Of a stretch of 64,000 bases of DNA, positions 1 to 8,184 are shown in pieces. The position numbers were made by a program, and so were the translations under genes. The DNA comes from Streptomyces chartreusis (GTDB taxonomy: Bacteria > Actinomycetota > Actinomycetes > Streptomycetales > Streptomycetaceae): NCBI RefSeq assembly GCF_008704715.1, contig NZ_CP023689.1, positions 4,030,001 through 4,094,000 of the forward strand, read 5' to 3'. Under the pieces are notes generated by a model. That model was not told the origin of the DNA and made no database searches. It was given only the letters and a program-made list of their open reading frames with translations. Every line of letters starts with the position of its first letter. Within the stretch, counting starts at the first letter, position 1.

Positions 1-395
1 ACGGCCGCGCCTACGCCACCGACGGGACCGATGTCACCGAACTCGATCCCCGGGTGGCGGGCGCCGCCGGTGAGCTGGTGACCACGCTCGCCGACCTCGA
101 CCGCTTCTACGCCGCGCTGCTCGGCGGCCGGCTGCTGCCCCCGCGCTGGCTGCGCGAGATGCTCGACACCCGTGCCGCACACGGCTCGTACGGCATGGGT
201 CTCTTTCCCGTGAAACTGCGCTGCGGCACCGTCGTATGGGGGCACAGCGGGCGCATATCCGGCAGCTACGTGCGCTCCGCGGCCACCGTCGACGGGCGTC
301 GTGTCATGACTTTCCGGGTGAACACGACGGCGATCGCAGATCCCGGCCTCGAACCCCGGCTGCTCGCCGCCGAGTTCTGCCCTCGCACCAAGTAG
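1..395 (+). CDS. Serine hydrolase (beta-lactamase/DD-peptidase type), 3' end only
   Basis: The open frame (codons from base 3) runs in from outside the window and stops with TAG at 393–395, giving about 130 C-terminal residues. The sequence GHSGRISGS resembles the H-x-G box that closes the active site of class C beta-lactamases and D-alanyl-D-alanine carboxypeptidases, and the preceding LVTTLADLDRFYAALLGGRLL segment region fits the same fold. The Ser-x-x-Lys nucleophile motif would lie upstream and is not visible. Function as a cell-wall or exported hydrolase is inferred from family only. Confidence 0.75.
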   Translation, partial: GRAYATDGTDVTELDPRVAGAAGELVTTLADLDRFYAALLGGRLLPPRWLREMLDTRAAHGSYGMGLFPVKLRCGTVVWGHSGRISGSYVRSAATVDGRRVMTFRVNTTAIADPGLEPRLLAAEFCPRTK

Positions 396-472
396 AACGG
401 CCGAGGTTCGAGCGAAGATCCCATCCCCGGCCACCCGTTCGGGTGACGTTCTCGACGACTACGCCGGCACGG

Positions 473-2179
473 TCACAGCGGCACGATGTCCGGCGCCCCC
501 AGCCGCGCCGCGTCCGCCGTCAGGTCGTCCGGCTGGCGCTGCGACTCCCGCTCGGCCTCCACGCGCTTCTGGTAGTGCTCGACCTCGCGCTCGATGTGTC
601 CCTTGTCCCAGCCCAGCACCGGCGCCATCAGCTCGGCGGCCTCGCGCGCGCAACGGGTGCCGCGGTCGAAGGTCTCGATGGAGATGCGGGTGCGCCGCGT
701 CAGGGCGTCGTCCAGATGGCGCGCCCCCTCGTGCGAGGCGGCGTACACGATCTCGGCGCGCAGATAGTCGTCGCCGGACGCGAGGGGTTCGCCCAGCGCC
801 GGGTTCGCGGTGATGAGTTCGAGCACCTCCTCGGCGAGCGACCCGTACCGGTTCAACAGGTGCTCCACGCGCACCACATGAAGGCCCGTCCGCGCCGCGA
901 TCCGCGCCCGCGCGTTCCACATCGCGCGGTATCCCTCCGCGCCCACCAGCGGGATCTCCTCCGTCACGCACTCGGCGACCCGCATGTCGAGCCCGTGCAC
1001 GGCCGCGTCCACCGCGTCCTTGGCCATGACGCGGTACGTCGTGTACTTGCCGCCAGCCACGACGACGAGTCCGGGCACGGGATGCGCCACGGTGTGTTCG
1101 CGGGACAGCTTGCTCGTGGCGTCCGACTCCCCGGCGAGCAGCGGCCGCAGTCCGGCGTACACGCCTTCCACGTCGTCGCGGGTCAGGGGCACCGAGAGCA
1201 CCGAGTTCACGTGTTCCAGCAGGTAGTCGATGTCCGCGCTGGACGCGGCCGGGTGGGCCTTGTCGAGGTCCCAGTCGGTGTCGGTGGTGCCGACGATCCA
1301 GTGCCGGCCCCAGGGGATGACGAACAGCACGGACTTCTCGGTGCGCAGGATGAGCCCGCTGGAGGAGTGGATGCGGTCCTTGGGCACGACCAGGTGGATG
1401 CCCTTGGACGCGCGGACGTGGAACTGCCCGCGCTCGCCCACCATCGACTGGGTGTCGTCGGTCCACACCCCGGTGGCGTTGACGATCTGCTTGGCGCGGA
1501 TCTCGTACTCGCCGCCGCCCTCGACGTCCTGCACCCGGGCGCCGACGACCCGCTCGCCCTCACGCAGGAACGCCGTCACCCGCGCCCGGTTGGCGACCTT
1601 CGCGCCGTAGGCCGCGGCCGTGCGCACGAGGTTGGCCACATAGCGGGCGTCGTCCATCTGCGCGTCGTAGTACTGCAACCCGCCGACCAGCGCTTCCTTC
1701 TTCAGGGCGGGGGCGATGCGCAGGGCGTTGCGGCGGCTCAGATGGCGGTGCATGGGCAGGCCGCGGCCATGGGTGCGGGCCATCGACATGACGTCGTAGA
1801 GCATGACGCCGCACCCGGCGTACAGACGCTCCCAGCCCTTGTACTGCAGCGGGTACAGGAACGGCACCGGTTTCACCAGGTGCGGCGCCAGCCGCTCCAG
1901 CAGCAGCCCGCGTTCCTTGAGAGCTTCCCGTACGAGGCCGAAGTCGAGCATCTCCAGATAGCGCAGGCCGCCGTGAATGAGCTTGCTCGACCTGCTGGAG
2001 GTGCCCGAGGCCCAGTCCCGGGCCTCGACCAGTCCGGTGGACAGTCCGCGGGTCACCGCGTCGAGCGCTGTGCCCGCGCCCACGACGCCACCGCCCACGA
2101 CCAGTAGGTCCAGCTCGCGCTCGGCCATTGCCGCCAGTGACTCGGCGCGCTCGGCCGGCCCCAGTGTCGCTGTCCTCAC
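473..2179 (-). CDS. glpD: Glycerol-3-phosphate dehydrogenase (FAD, GlpD type)
   Basis: The 568-aa product oxidises sn-glycerol 3-phosphate to dihydroxyacetone phosphate and passes electrons to the respiratory quinone pool at the membrane. The N-terminal FAD-binding loop VVGGGVVGAG is at residues 27–36, followed by the family signature GTSSRSSKLIHGGLRY at about 59–74. The last ~130 residues match the DAO C-terminal domain. The length is normal for the family. The GTG start at 2179 is preceded by GGGAGG at the right spacing. It is divergent from the gene at 2443, and the 263-bp gap between them contains two DnaA-box-like sequences. No glycerol kinase or facilitator gene is visible beside it. 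Confidence 0.95.
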   Translation of the reverse strand: MRTATLGPAERAESLAAMAERELDLLVVGGGVVGAGTALDAVTRGLSTGLVEARDWASGTSSRSSKLIHGGLRYLEMLDFGLVREALKERGLLLERLAPHLVKPVPFLYPLQYKGWERLYAGCGVMLYDVMSMARTHGRGLPMHRHLSRRNALRIAPALKKEALVGGLQYYDAQMDDARYVANLVRTAAAYGAKVANRARVTAFLREGERVVGARVQDVEGGGEYEIRAKQIVNATGVWTDDTQSMVGERGQFHVRASKGIHLVVPKDRIHSSSGLILRTEKSVLFVIPWGRHWIVGTTDTDWDLDKAHPAASSADIDYLLEHVNSVLSVPLTRDDVEGVYAGLRPLLAGESDATSKLSREHTVAHPVPGLVVVAGGKYTTYRVMAKDAVDAAVHGLDMRVAECVTEEIPLVGAEGYRAMWNARARIAARTGLHVVRVEHLLNRYGSLAEEVLELITANPALGEPLASGDDYLRAEIVYAASHEGARHLDDALTRRTRISIETFDRGTRCAREAAELMAPVLGWDKGHIEREVEHYQKRVEAERESQRQPDDLTADAARLGAPDIVPL

Positions 2180-2296
2180 TGCTGCCTCCCGCTCATCGGT
2201 CGCGTGGGCCGCACCCGTCGGGCGAAGCCCGGTTCCTACCCCCTATGCCCAAAATTCTGACCGCGTTGCCCGACTTCAGCCACCACTCGCCCCCAG

Positions 2297-2394
2297 CCTG
2301 TGGACAACACTCACGGAAACGCGATCATTCAATGCCGCAAATCGGTCATATTTACTCCTAGTCTGACATTGCGCTCCCTCGTCCTGTCCACAGG
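2297..2394. promoter_or_regulatory. Two inverted DnaA-box-like sites in the glpD intergenic region
   Basis: TGTGGACAA at 2299–2307 is the exact complement of the DnaA box TTGTCCACA. CTGTCCACA at 2384–2392 differs from it in one base and points the other way. Together they form the arms CCTGTGGACA (2297–2306) and TGTCCACAGG (2385–2394). The ~80 bp between them is AT-rich for this genome (2325–2370). With only two boxes and no dnaA/dnaN nearby this is not an origin. DnaA titration or DnaA-linked control of the flanking genes is possible but unproven. Confidence 0.45.
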
Positions 2395-2442
2395 GGTTGC
2401 GCAACCGCCCCGCTTCGGTTACTGGGAAGGACGGCCCACGCC

Positions 2443-3651
2443 ATGCCCGCAGATCTCGCCGTCATCGGACTAGGCCCGTACGGCCTGCCGCTGGCCAAGG
2501 CTGCCGTCGCCGTCGGCATCCCCACGCTCGGTTACCGGACCGGGCCCGATTCCGGCTCCCTCAGTCCCGCCGAACTGCGCCGGATGCTCTCGGGGGGCTT
2601 CCGGCACGCCACGAACCCCGCCGAGCTCGGCCGGGTCCGCACCGCCGTCATCTGCCCACCGACCCCGCGCGGCGCCGACGGCTCCCTCGACCTGAGCCAG
2701 GTGGAGGCGGCCGCCCGCACCCTGGCCGGACAGCTGCGCCCGCACACCACCGTCATCCTGGAGTCACCGGTACCGCCGGGCACCACCGAGAACGTGCTGC
2801 GCCCCCTCCTCGAAGAGGGCTCCGGGATGCGCGCCGGCCGTGATTTCCACCTGGCGTACTCCCCCAGCCGCGTCGACCCCGGAAACCGCCACTTCACGCC
2901 CGCCAACACTCCCCAGGTGATCGGCGGGCTCACCCCCGCCTGCACCGAGTCGGCGGCCGCCTTCTACGGCCGTCTCACCGACAAGGTGGTACGCGCGCGT
3001 GGCCCGCGCGAGGCGGAGACCGTGCAGGTCCTGGAGACCAACTTCCGGCACGTCAACATCGCCCTCGTCAACGAGATGGCCGTCCTCTGCCACGACTTGG
3101 GCGTCGACCTGTGGGACGTCATCCGCTGCGCGGAGACCAAACCGTTCGGCTTCCAGGCCTTCCGCCCCGGCCCCGGCGTCGGCGGCCACGCCGTCCCGCA
3201 GGACCTCTCCGGCCCCGCCGGCCGCACCCTGCGCATGGTCGAACTGGCCCAGCAGGTCAACAGCCAGATGCCCCGCTACGTCGTGCAGCGCGCCGCCGCC
3301 CTGCTCAACGAGCACGGCAAGTCCGCCCGCGGTGCCCGCATCCTCCTGCTCGGCGTCACCTACAAGCCCGACCTCGCCGACCAGCAGTCCACACCGGCCC
3401 AGGAGGTCGCCACCCGCCTGCTGGAGCTGGGCGCGTCCATCAGCTACCACGACCCCTACATCGCCTCCTGGAGCGTCCTGGACCGCCCGGTGCCGCGCGC
3501 GGACGCCCTGTACGAGGCCGTCGCGGACGCCGACCTGACGATCCTGCTCCAGCAGCACCGGACGTACGACCTGCAAGGTCTGTCGGTGAAGGCCCAGCTC
3601 CTGCTGGACACGCGCGGGGCGGCGCCCACCGGGGCGGCACACCGGTTGTGA
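2443..3651 (+). CDS. Nucleotide-sugar dehydrogenase family protein, probably catalytically dead
   Basis: The 402-aa product has the three-domain layout of UDP-ManNAc/UDP-glucose dehydrogenases: an N-terminal NAD loop VIGLGPYGL (residues 7–15), a central helix domain, and a C-terminal UDP-binding domain from about 290. The family active site is not intact. The usual Lys is Gln195 (context ETVQVLET), the Asn four residues later is Thr199, the catalytic Cys of GVGGHC is Ala250 (GPGVGGHAVPQD), and the Glu of SPERVDPGN is Ser142. Asp254 is kept. Such a protein could bind NAD or nucleotide sugar but should not carry out the two-step oxidation. No sugar-polymer genes lie beside it. The start is ATG at 2443. 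Confidence 0.8.
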   Translation: MPADLAVIGLGPYGLPLAKAAVAVGIPTLGYRTGPDSGSLSPAELRRMLSGGFRHATNPAELGRVRTAVICPPTPRGADGSLDLSQVEAAARTLAGQLRPHTTVILESPVPPGTTENVLRPLLEEGSGMRAGRDFHLAYSPSRVDPGNRHFTPANTPQVIGGLTPACTESAAAFYGRLTDKVVRARGPREAETVQVLETNFRHVNIALVNEMAVLCHDLGVDLWDVIRCAETKPFGFQAFRPGPGVGGHAVPQDLSGPAGRTLRMVELAQQVNSQMPRYVVQRAAALLNEHGKSARGARILLLGVTYKPDLADQQSTPAQEVATRLLELGASISYHDPYIASWSVLDRPVPRADALYEAVADADLTILLQQHRTYDLQGLSVKAQLLLDTRGAAPTGAAHRL

Positions 3652-3683
3652 CGCGGACGCTCCCGGCCGCCACACGCGCGTGA

Positions 3684-3723
3684 GCCGCTCCGGACGCAAA
3701 AGGGCCGCTCCGGACGCAAAAGG
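3684..3723. repeat. Tandem duplication of 20 bp
   Basis: GCCGCTCCGGACGCAAAAGG occurs twice head to tail (3684–3703 and 3704–3723), directly before the terminator stem. It lies after the stop codon of the plus-strand gene. No coding role is seen. Confidence 0.8.
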
Positions 3724-3756
3724 GCCGGTCACCCCACCCAGGGGTGACCGGCCCTT
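3720..3756. terminator. Bidirectional terminator hairpin
   Basis: A perfect 16-bp stem (3720–3735 with 3741–3756) surrounds the loop ACCCA. It stands between two convergent genes (ends at 3651 and 3780). The stem begins with AAGGG and ends with CCCTT, so short A/T edges are present on both strands. Confidence 0.85.
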
Positions 3757-3779
3757 CCCTGACGAAGACGTCGTACGGA

Positions 3780-4904
3780 CTAGCGCATGTGCTGCGAGTC
3801 CGCGACCGTCACCTCGACCCGCTGGAACTCCTTGAGCTCGCTGTAGCCGGTCGTGGCCATGGCCCGGCGCAAGGCGCCGAAGAAGTTCATGGAGCCGTCG
3901 GGAGTGTGCGACGGGCCCGTCAGCACCTCCTCGATGGTGCCGACCGTGCCCAGGTCGACCTTCTTGCCGCGCGGCAGCTCGTCGTTCACGGCCTCCATGC
4001 CCCAGTGGTGGCCCTTGCCCGGCGCGTCCGTGGCGCGGGCCAGCGGGGAGCCCATCATCACGGCGTCGGCGCCGCAGGCGATGGCCTTGGGGAGGTCGCC
4101 GGACCAGCCCACACCGCCGTCGGCGATCACGTGGACGTACCGGCCGCCGGACTCGTCCATGTAGTCGCGGCGGGCCGCGGCCACGTCGGCGACCGCCGTC
4201 GCCATCGGGACACGGATGCCGAGGACGTTGCGGGTGGTGTGCGCGGCGCCGCCGCCGAAGCCGACCAGGACGCCCGCGGCGCCCGTGCGCATCAGGTGCA
4301 GGGCGGCGGTGTAGGTGGCGCAGCCGCCGACGATCACCGGGACGTCGAGTTCGTAGATGAACTGCTTCAGGTTCAGCGGCTCGTGCGAGGAGGAGACGTG
4401 CTCCGCGGAGACCGTGGTGCCGCGGATGACGAAGATGTCGACGCCGGCGTCGACGACCGCCTTGGAGAACTGGGCCGTGCGCTGCGGGGAGAGCGCGGCG
4501 GCGGTGACGACGCCCGAGTCGCGCACCTCCTTGATGCGCTGCCCGATCAGCTCCTCCTTGATGGGAGCGGCGTAGACCTCCTGGAGGCGGCGCGTGGCGG
4601 CCTCGGTGGGCATCCCGGCGATCTCGTCGAGGAGCGGCTGCGGGTCCTCGTACCGCGTCCACAGGCCCTCGAGGTTCAGCACGCCGAGACCGCCGAGCTC
4701 GCCGATGCGGATCGCGGTGGCCGGGGAGACGACCGAGTCCATGGGCGCGGCCAGGAAGGGCAGCTCGAAGCGGTAGGCGTCGATCTGCCAGGCGATCGAG
4801 ACCTCCTTCGGGTCCCGCGTACGGCGGCTGGGGACGACGGCGATGTCGTCGAAGGCGTACGCCCGGCGGCCGCGCTTGCCGCGCCCGATCTCGATCTCAG
4901 TCAC
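3780..4904 (-). CDS. guaB3: GuaB3-family IMP dehydrogenase-like protein
   Basis: The 374-aa protein has the IMPDH/GMPR (beta/alpha)8 barrel without the CBS pair found in true IMP dehydrogenase. In the active-site loop, where IMPDH has SICTT with the nucleophilic cysteine, this protein reads GGGAAHTTR, putting His222 in the cysteine position. The ribose-phosphate loops (DGGVGWSGD, MMGSPLA) are present. Members of this family sit beside guaB in most actinobacteria and their reaction is not settled. The GTG start at 4904 is 104 bp downstream of the stop of guaB. The gene is probably on its own transcript, since a terminator hairpin separates the two. Confidence 0.9.
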   Translation of the reverse strand: MTEIEIGRGKRGRRAYAFDDIAVVPSRRTRDPKEVSIAWQIDAYRFELPFLAAPMDSVVSPATAIRIGELGGLGVLNLEGLWTRYEDPQPLLDEIAGMPTEAATRRLQEVYAAPIKEELIGQRIKEVRDSGVVTAAALSPQRTAQFSKAVVDAGVDIFVIRGTTVSAEHVSSSHEPLNLKQFIYELDVPVIVGGCATYTAALHLMRTGAAGVLVGFGGGAAHTTRNVLGIRVPMATAVADVAAARRDYMDESGGRYVHVIADGGVGWSGDLPKAIACGADAVMMGSPLARATDAPGKGHHWGMEAVNDELPRGKKVDLGTVGTIEEVLTGPSHTPDGSMNFFGALRRAMATTGYSELKEFQRVEVTVADSQHMR

Positions 4905-4963
4905 GTCTGTGGCCTTTCCCTGATGCGTTCAGCGTCTTCCAGTATCGCCGACGGGCACGACGA

Positions 4964-4993
4964 GGGCGGCCCCGGATGCTTCCGGGGCCGCCC
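4964..4993 (-). terminator. Terminator after guaB
   Basis: Stem GGGCGGCCCCGGA (4964–4976) pairs exactly with 4981–4993 around a 4-nt loop, 16 bp downstream of the guaB stop codon on the minus strand. Confidence 0.8.
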
Positions 4994-5008
4994 CATCAGG
5001 CGTGCTGC

Positions 5009-6514
5009 CTACTTACGGCTGTAGTTCGGTGCCTCGACCGTCATCTGGATGTCGTGCGGGTGGCTCTCCTTCAGACCCGCCGACGTGATCCGCACGAACC
5101 GGCCCTTGTCCTGGAGCTCGGGGACCGTGCTGCCGCCGACGTAGAACATCGACTGGCGCAGACCGCCGACCAGCTGGTGGACGACGGAGGACAGCGGGCC
5201 GCGGTAGGGCACCTGGCCCTCGATGCCCTCGGGGATCAGCTGCTCGTCGGAGGCGACGCCCTCCTGGAAGTAGCGGTCCTTGGAGAACGACTTGCGGTCG
5301 CCGCGGGTCTGCATGGCGCCGAGCGAGCCCATGCCGCGGTACGACTTGAACTGCTTGCCGTTGATGAACAGCAGCTCGCCCGGGGACTCCTCGCAGCCCG
5401 CGAGCAGCGAGCCGAGCATCACGGTGTCGGCGCCCGCGACCAGGGCCTTGGCGATGTCGCCGGAGTACTGCAGGCCGCCGTCGCCGATGACCGGGACGCC
5501 GGCCGCCTTGGCGGCCAGCGAGGCCTCGTAGATGGCGGTGACCTGCGGGACGCCGATGCCTGCGACCACTCGGGTCGTACAGATGGAGCCGGGGCCGACG
5601 CCGACCTTGATGCCGTCCACGCCGGAGTCGATGAGCGCCTGGGCTCCGTCCTTGGTGGCGATGTTGCCGCCGATGACGTCGACGCCGGCGGAGTTCGACT
5701 TGATCTTGGCGACCATGTCGCCGACCAGGCGGGAGTGGCCGTGCGCGGTGTCGACGACGATGAAGTCGACGCCGGCCTCGATCAGCGCCTGGGCGCGCTC
5801 GAAGGAGTCACCGGCGACGCCGACCGCGGCGCCGACGATGAGGCGGCCCTTCGAGTCCTTCGAGGCGTTCGGGTACTTCTCCGCCTTGACGAAGTCCTTG
5901 ACGGTGATCAGGCCCTTGAGGATGCCGTGGTCGTCGACCAGCGGCAGCTTCTCGATCTTGTGCTTGCGCAGCAGCTCGATGGCCTCGACGCCGGAGATGC
6001 CGACCTTGCCGGTGACCAGCGGCATCGGCGTCATGACCTCGCGCACCCGGCGCGCACGGTCGCTCTCGAAGGCCATGTCACGGTTGGTGACGATGCCCAG
6101 CAGCTTGCCGGCCGGGTCGGTGACCGGGATGCCGCTGATGCGGAACTTGGCGCACATCGCGTCGGCCTCGCCGAGCGTGGCGTCCGGGTGGATGGTGATC
6201 GGGTTGGCCACCATGCCGGACTCGGAGCGCTTCACCAGGTCGACCTGGTTGGCCTGGTCCTCGATGGAGAGGTTGCGGTGCAGAACGCCGACGCCGCCCT
6301 GACGGGCCATCGCGATCGCCATGCGCGACTCGGTGACCTTGTCCATGGCGGCGGACAGGAGCGGGATGTTCACCCGCACGTTCTTCGAGACGTACGAGGC
6401 GGTGTCGATCTCGTCGGGTGCCATGTCCGACGAGCCCGGCAGCAGCAGCACGTCGTCGTAGGTCAGCCCGAGAGTCGCGAATTTACCGGGCACTCCGTCG
6501 ACGTTGGCAGTCAT
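5009..6514 (-). CDS. guaB: IMP dehydrogenase
   Basis: The 501-aa product converts IMP to XMP with NAD, the committed step of GMP synthesis in the cytosol. The barrel is interrupted at about residues 95–210 by two CBS domains, the usual regulatory module. The catalytic loop GVGPGSICTTR places the nucleophile at Cys312, and the mobile flap and phosphate loops (DGGLQYSGD, MLGSLLAG) are intact. The ATG start at 6514 follows GGGGAAGG. The upstream 164 bp before shbA should hold its promoter, but no clear -10/-35 pair was identified. Confidence 0.97.
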   Translation of the reverse strand: MTANVDGVPGKFATLGLTYDDVLLLPGSSDMAPDEIDTASYVSKNVRVNIPLLSAAMDKVTESRMAIAMARQGGVGVLHRNLSIEDQANQVDLVKRSESGMVANPITIHPDATLGEADAMCAKFRISGIPVTDPAGKLLGIVTNRDMAFESDRARRVREVMTPMPLVTGKVGISGVEAIELLRKHKIEKLPLVDDHGILKGLITVKDFVKAEKYPNASKDSKGRLIVGAAVGVAGDSFERAQALIEAGVDFIVVDTAHGHSRLVGDMVAKIKSNSAGVDVIGGNIATKDGAQALIDSGVDGIKVGVGPGSICTTRVVAGIGVPQVTAIYEASLAAKAAGVPVIGDGGLQYSGDIAKALVAGADTVMLGSLLAGCEESPGELLFINGKQFKSYRGMGSLGAMQTRGDRKSFSKDRYFQEGVASDEQLIPEGIEGQVPYRGPLSSVVHQLVGGLRQSMFYVGGSTVPELQDKGRFVRITSAGLKESHPHDIQMTVEAPNYSRK

Positions 6515-6678
6515 GACACCTTCCCCAAATGGCCTTGATCGGTGCGGATGTCCATGCTAACGGGAAGCGCGGCTAGCAAATTCCACGGTTCTGTAAGGCT
6601 CCAGGCTTCGTATGTTCGTACGGAATCGAAGCCGGGCCCGTTCATTTCCGGGCGCCCCCAAGGGAGCGCAAGGGAGCG

Positions 6679-7356
6679 CTACTGCTCGGCGAGTGCGCGC
6701 AGCCGGCTCAGCGCCCTGTGCTGCGCCACCCGGACCGCTCCGGGTGACATTCCCAACATCTGTCCGGTCTCCTCCGCGGTCAACCCCACGGCGATCCTCA
6801 GCAGCAGCAGTTCGCGCTGGTTCTCGGGCAGGTTGGCCAGCAGTTTCTTGGCCCACTCGGCGTCGCTGCTGAGCAGCGCGCGCTCCTCCGGGCCGAGGGA
6901 GTCGTCGGGGCGCTCGGGCATCTCGTCCGAGGGGACAGCGGTGGAACCGGGGTGCCGCATCGCCGCCCGCTGGAGGTCGGCCACCTTGTGCGCGGCGATG
7001 GCGAAGACGAACGCCTCGAAGGGCCGGCCGGTGTCCTTGTAGCGCGGCAGGGCGAGGAGGACGGCGACGCAGACCTCCTGGGCGAGGTCCTCGACGAAGT
7101 GCCGGGCGTCGCCCGGAAGGCGGGACAGCCTGGTGCGGCAGTAGCGCAGGGCCAGGGGGTGGACATGCGCGAGCAGATCGTGCGTGGCCTGCTCGTCCCC
7201 GTCCACGGCGCGATGGACGAGTGCACCGATCGCCCCTGCGGCTTTGGCCGCCTCGTCGTCGCGCATCGGTCCATGGTGCCCTGCGGCCGTGTGCGCCGTG
7301 GCATCGCGCCCGATGTTGTGCACCGAAGCGTTATGAGCAGGTGCGCCGGAACTCAT
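6679..7356 (-). CDS. shbA: RNA polymerase ECF-type sigma factor (ShbA/SigD)
   Basis: About 225 aa. It contains sigma region 2 (LAQEVCVAVLLALPRY, about residues 90–110 from this start) and region 4 (ENQRELLLLRIAVGLTAEET, followed by the recognition helix MSPGAVRVAQHRAL). By position next to guaB and bldM, and by sequence type, it is the sigma factor called ShbA in S. griseus and SigD in mycobacteria. ShbA is reported to drive transcription of the principal sigma gene hrdB. A longer frame is open to 7407, but ATG at 7356 has GGGGAGGG at ideal spacing, so that start is chosen. No anti-sigma gene adjoins it. Confidence 0.85.
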   Translation of the reverse strand: MSSGAPAHNASVHNIGRDATAHTAAGHHGPMRDDEAAKAAGAIGALVHRAVDGDEQATHDLLAHVHPLALRYCRTRLSRLPGDARHFVEDLAQEVCVAVLLALPRYKDTGRPFEAFVFAIAAHKVADLQRAAMRHPGSTAVPSDEMPERPDDSLGPEERALLSSDAEWAKKLLANLPENQRELLLLRIAVGLTAEETGQMLGMSPGAVRVAQHRALSRLRALAEQ

Positions 7357-7491
7357 CCCTTGCGCCCTCCCCTTCCGCTCGACCGACTCGTCCCCGAGAG
7401 ACTCCACACCTCAAGGATGCGGCATCCGCGGCGAAACGAGCAGCGGCCACCGACAGAGCTGCTTGGCCGACCTAGCGCCCGCGCCCCCAGA

Positions 7492-7520
7492 GGGGCGCGG
7501 GAAACTGCGCGACCAGCCAC
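7492..7520. repeat. Dispersed intergenic repeat, copy 1
   Basis: GGGGCGCGGGAAACTGCGCG followed by ACCAGCCAC, preceded by a CCCC/GGGG hairpin at about 7481–7497. It is the same element as at 34826, 42959, 56959 and 57657, and lies between shbA and bldM. Copy 1 differs by one base (GGGAAAC for GGGGAAC). Confidence 0.8.
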
Positions 7521-7572
7521 GACGGGCCCGCGGTCGCCGGACGGCGCGACACGGCGACCCGCAGTGACGCGA

Positions 7573-8184
7573 TTAACGAACCAGGCCCCAGCGGAACCCG
7601 AGTGCCACCGCGTGCGCCCGGTCCGACGCACCGAGCTTCTTGAACAGCCGGCGGGCATGCGTCTTCACGGTGTCCTCGGAGAGGAACAGCTCGCGGCCGA
7701 TCTCCGCGTTGGACCGACCGTGACTCATGCCTTCGAGCACCTGGATCTCACGCGCCGTGAGCGTCGGCGCGGCACCCATCTCGGCGGAGCGCAGCCGCCG
7801 CGGGGCGAGCCGCCAGGTCGGGTCGGCCAGCGCCTGGGTCACCGTGGCCCGCAACTCGGCGCGCGAGGCGTCCTTGTGCAGATAGCCGCGCGCCCCGGCG
7901 GCGACCGCGAGGGCCACGCCGTCCAGGTCCTCGGCGACGGTGAGCATGATGATGCGCGCGCCGGGGTCGGCGGACAGCAGCCGCCGAACGGTCTCTACGC
8001 CGCCCAGACCGGGCATGCGTACGTCCATCAGGATCAGATCCGAACGGTCCGCACCCCAGCGGCGGAGGACTTCCTCGCCGTTGGCCGCGGTCGTGACGCG
8101 CTCGACGCCGGGCACGGTCGCGACCGCGCGGCGGAGCGCCTCTCGGGCAAGCGGGGAGTCGTCGCAGACGAGGACGGATGTCAT
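7573..8184 (-). CDS. bldM: Developmental response regulator BldM
   Basis: The 203-aa NarL/FixJ-type regulator is needed for aerial hyphae and spores. The receiver domain spans about residues 1–120, with acidic residues CDDS at 7–10 and Asp54 in LMDVRMPG. The LuxR-type HTH follows at about 140–200 (LTAREIQVLEGMSHG). BldM is known as an orphan regulator that works without phosphorylation, alone or with WhiI. The frame is open to 8244, but ATG at 8184 has GGAGGG 9 bases ahead and gives the 203-aa length known for BldM. A sigma-BldN-type promoter lies at 8308–8335. It is divergent from whiD, as in other streptomycetes. Confidence 0.95.
   Translation of the reverse strand: MTSVLVCDDSPLAREALRRAVATVPGVERVTTAANGEEVLRRWGADRSDLILMDVRMPGLGGVETVRRLLSADPGARIIMLTVAEDLDGVALAVAAGARGYLHKDASRAELRATVTQALADPTWRLAPRRLRSAEMGAAPTLTAREIQVLEGMSHGRSNAEIGRELFLSEDTVKTHARRLFKKLGASDRAHAVALGFRWGLVR

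Noticed and set aside
236..2107. Long plus-strand frame opposite glpD
   Set aside because: Antisense to an intact, well-recognised glpD with a good ribosome-binding site; codon use is wrong for the strand.
2180..2442. Possible replication origin
   Set aside because: Only two DnaA boxes and no dnaA, dnaN or gyrase genes; the streptomycete origin has many boxes.
3341..3651. Frameshift or truncation in the nucleotide-sugar dehydrogenase
   Set aside because: The frame is continuous and of normal length; only the catalytic residues are changed.
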